NCBI GenBank assembly: GCA_025963425.1
Contig: JAOPUQ010000331.1
Coordinates: 1 to 5,946 of the forward strand
Length of the DNA stretch: 5,946 nt
Reading direction: 5' to 3'
Origin: Modestobacter sp.
GTDB taxonomy: Bacteria; Actinomycetota; Actinomycetes; Mycobacteriales; Geodermatophilaceae
Shown in pieces: positions 5,476 to 5,946 of the stretch. A model generated the notes under the pieces. The model saw nothing but the letters and a program-made list of their open reading frames with translations. It had not been told where the DNA came from and searched no databases. Every line of letters begins with the position of its first letter. The first letter of the stretch is position 1. The position numbers were made by a program, and so were the translations under genes.

Positions 5476-5946
5476 TCAGCCGCCGACGATCTCCCGCATG
5501 AGACGGGCGGCCTCCGACGGGGTCTTGCCGACCTTGACGCCGGCGGCCTCGAGGGCCTCCTGCTTGGCCGCCGCGGTGCCGGCGGAGCCGGAGACGATGG
5601 CACCGGCGTGGCCCATGGTCTTGCCCTCGGGCGCCGTGAAGCCGGCGACGTAGCCGACGACGGGCTTGGTGACGTGGGCCTTGATGAAGTCTGCGGCCCG
5701 CTCCTCGGCGTCGCCACCGATCTCACCGATCATCACGATGGCCTCGGTCTCCGGGTCGTCCTGGAAGGCCTGCAGGCAGTCGATGTGCGTCGTCCCGATG
5801 ACCGGGTCGCCGCCGATGCCGACGGCGGTGGAGAAACCGATGTCCCGCAGCTCGTACATCATCTGGTAGGTCAGCGTGCCGGACTTGCTGACCAGCCCGA
5901 TCTTGCCGGCCTGGGTGATGTTGGCCGGGATGATGCCGGCGTTGGA
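5476..5946 (-). CDS. sucD: Succinyl-CoA synthetase (ligase) alpha subunit SucD (N-terminus outside the window)
   Basis: Alpha subunit of the TCA-cycle enzyme that interconverts succinyl-CoA and succinate with substrate-level NTP formation; it works as a complex with SucB-type beta subunit SucC. Only the C-terminal 156 residues are present, and the frame remains open to the window edge, so roughly the first half is missing. Seen in the fragment: SNAGIIPANI (1-10), GLVSKSGTLTYQ (17-28), GIGGDPVIGT (43-51 region), GEIGG (74-78) with the conserved Glu75, and GHAGAIVSG (112-120) with His113, the phosphorylated active-site histidine equivalent to E. coli His246. The ending ALEAAGVKVGKTPSEAA is typical of bacterial SucD. 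sucC is expected just upstream, outside the window. A strong hairpin follows the stop. Confidence 0.98.
   Translation of the reverse strand, partial: SNAGIIPANITQAGKIGLVSKSGTLTYQMMYELRDIGFSTAVGIGGDPVIGTTHIDCLQAFQDDPETEAIVMIGEIGGDAEERAADFIKAHVTKPVVGYVAGFTAPEGKTMGHAGAIVSGSAGTAAAKQEALEAAGVKVGKTPSEAARLMREIVGG

Noticed and set aside
3455..5653. A 732-codon plus-strand open frame antisense to purN, perM, the membrane protein and sucD
   Set aside because: It is a GC-driven mirror frame opposite real genes. Its product is low-complexity Ser/Thr/Ala/Pro/Arg with no domain, and it crosses four well-supported gene regions.
1..5946. Mobile element, CRISPR array, tRNA or riboswitch
   Set aside because: I looked for transposase or integrase motifs, spaced direct repeats, tRNA-like cloverleafs and structured leaders before purN and found none; the intergenic gaps are all under 130 bases.

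Overview
The window is very GC-rich. It has GTG/TTG starts, G/C-ending codons and few intergenic bases, which points to a high-GC actinobacterium. The gene order and protein style fit the Geodermatophilaceae (Blastococcus/Geodermatophilus/Modestobacter) or close relatives; this family-level assignment is inference. The block sucD - small four-helix membrane protein - perM/DUF6350 - purN - purH resembles the Mycobacterium tuberculosis region Rv0952-Rv0957 and is essentially chromosomal core.

Layout, read in the direction of the minus strand (right to left): the 3' half of sucD (succinyl-CoA synthetase alpha subunit) enters from the right edge and ends at 5476. A 13-bp perfect hairpin at 5428-5457 follows it. 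Next come a four-helix membrane protein (4783-5385), a polytopic PerM/DUF6350 membrane protein (3526-about 4710), purN (2847-3479), purH (1300-2850, overlapping purN by ATGA) and a pentapeptide-repeat protein (665-1297, two bases after the purH stop). A plus-strand gene encoding another four-helix membrane protein enters from the left edge and ends at 545. It converges on the pentapeptide gene across a 119-bp gap packed with small inverted repeats.

PurN and PurH are the two 10-formyl-tetrahydrofolate-dependent formyl transfer steps of de novo IMP synthesis. They are translationally coupled, and a good -10 element just before purN suggests a leaderless transcript starting there. The pentapeptide gene appears to ride on the purH transcript. 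The PerM-like protein belongs to a family linked in mycobacteria to cell division and persistence, and SucD belongs to the TCA cycle. Their proximity to the purine genes is a conserved neighbourhood with no obvious shared pathway.

I see no mobile element, CRISPR array, RNA gene or clearly novel multi-gene system. The most interesting points are the pentapeptide-repeat gene coupled to purH, the two membrane proteins flanking the locus that share topology and an FDVGF motif, the predicted leaderless purN promoter, and the hairpin-rich convergent junction.
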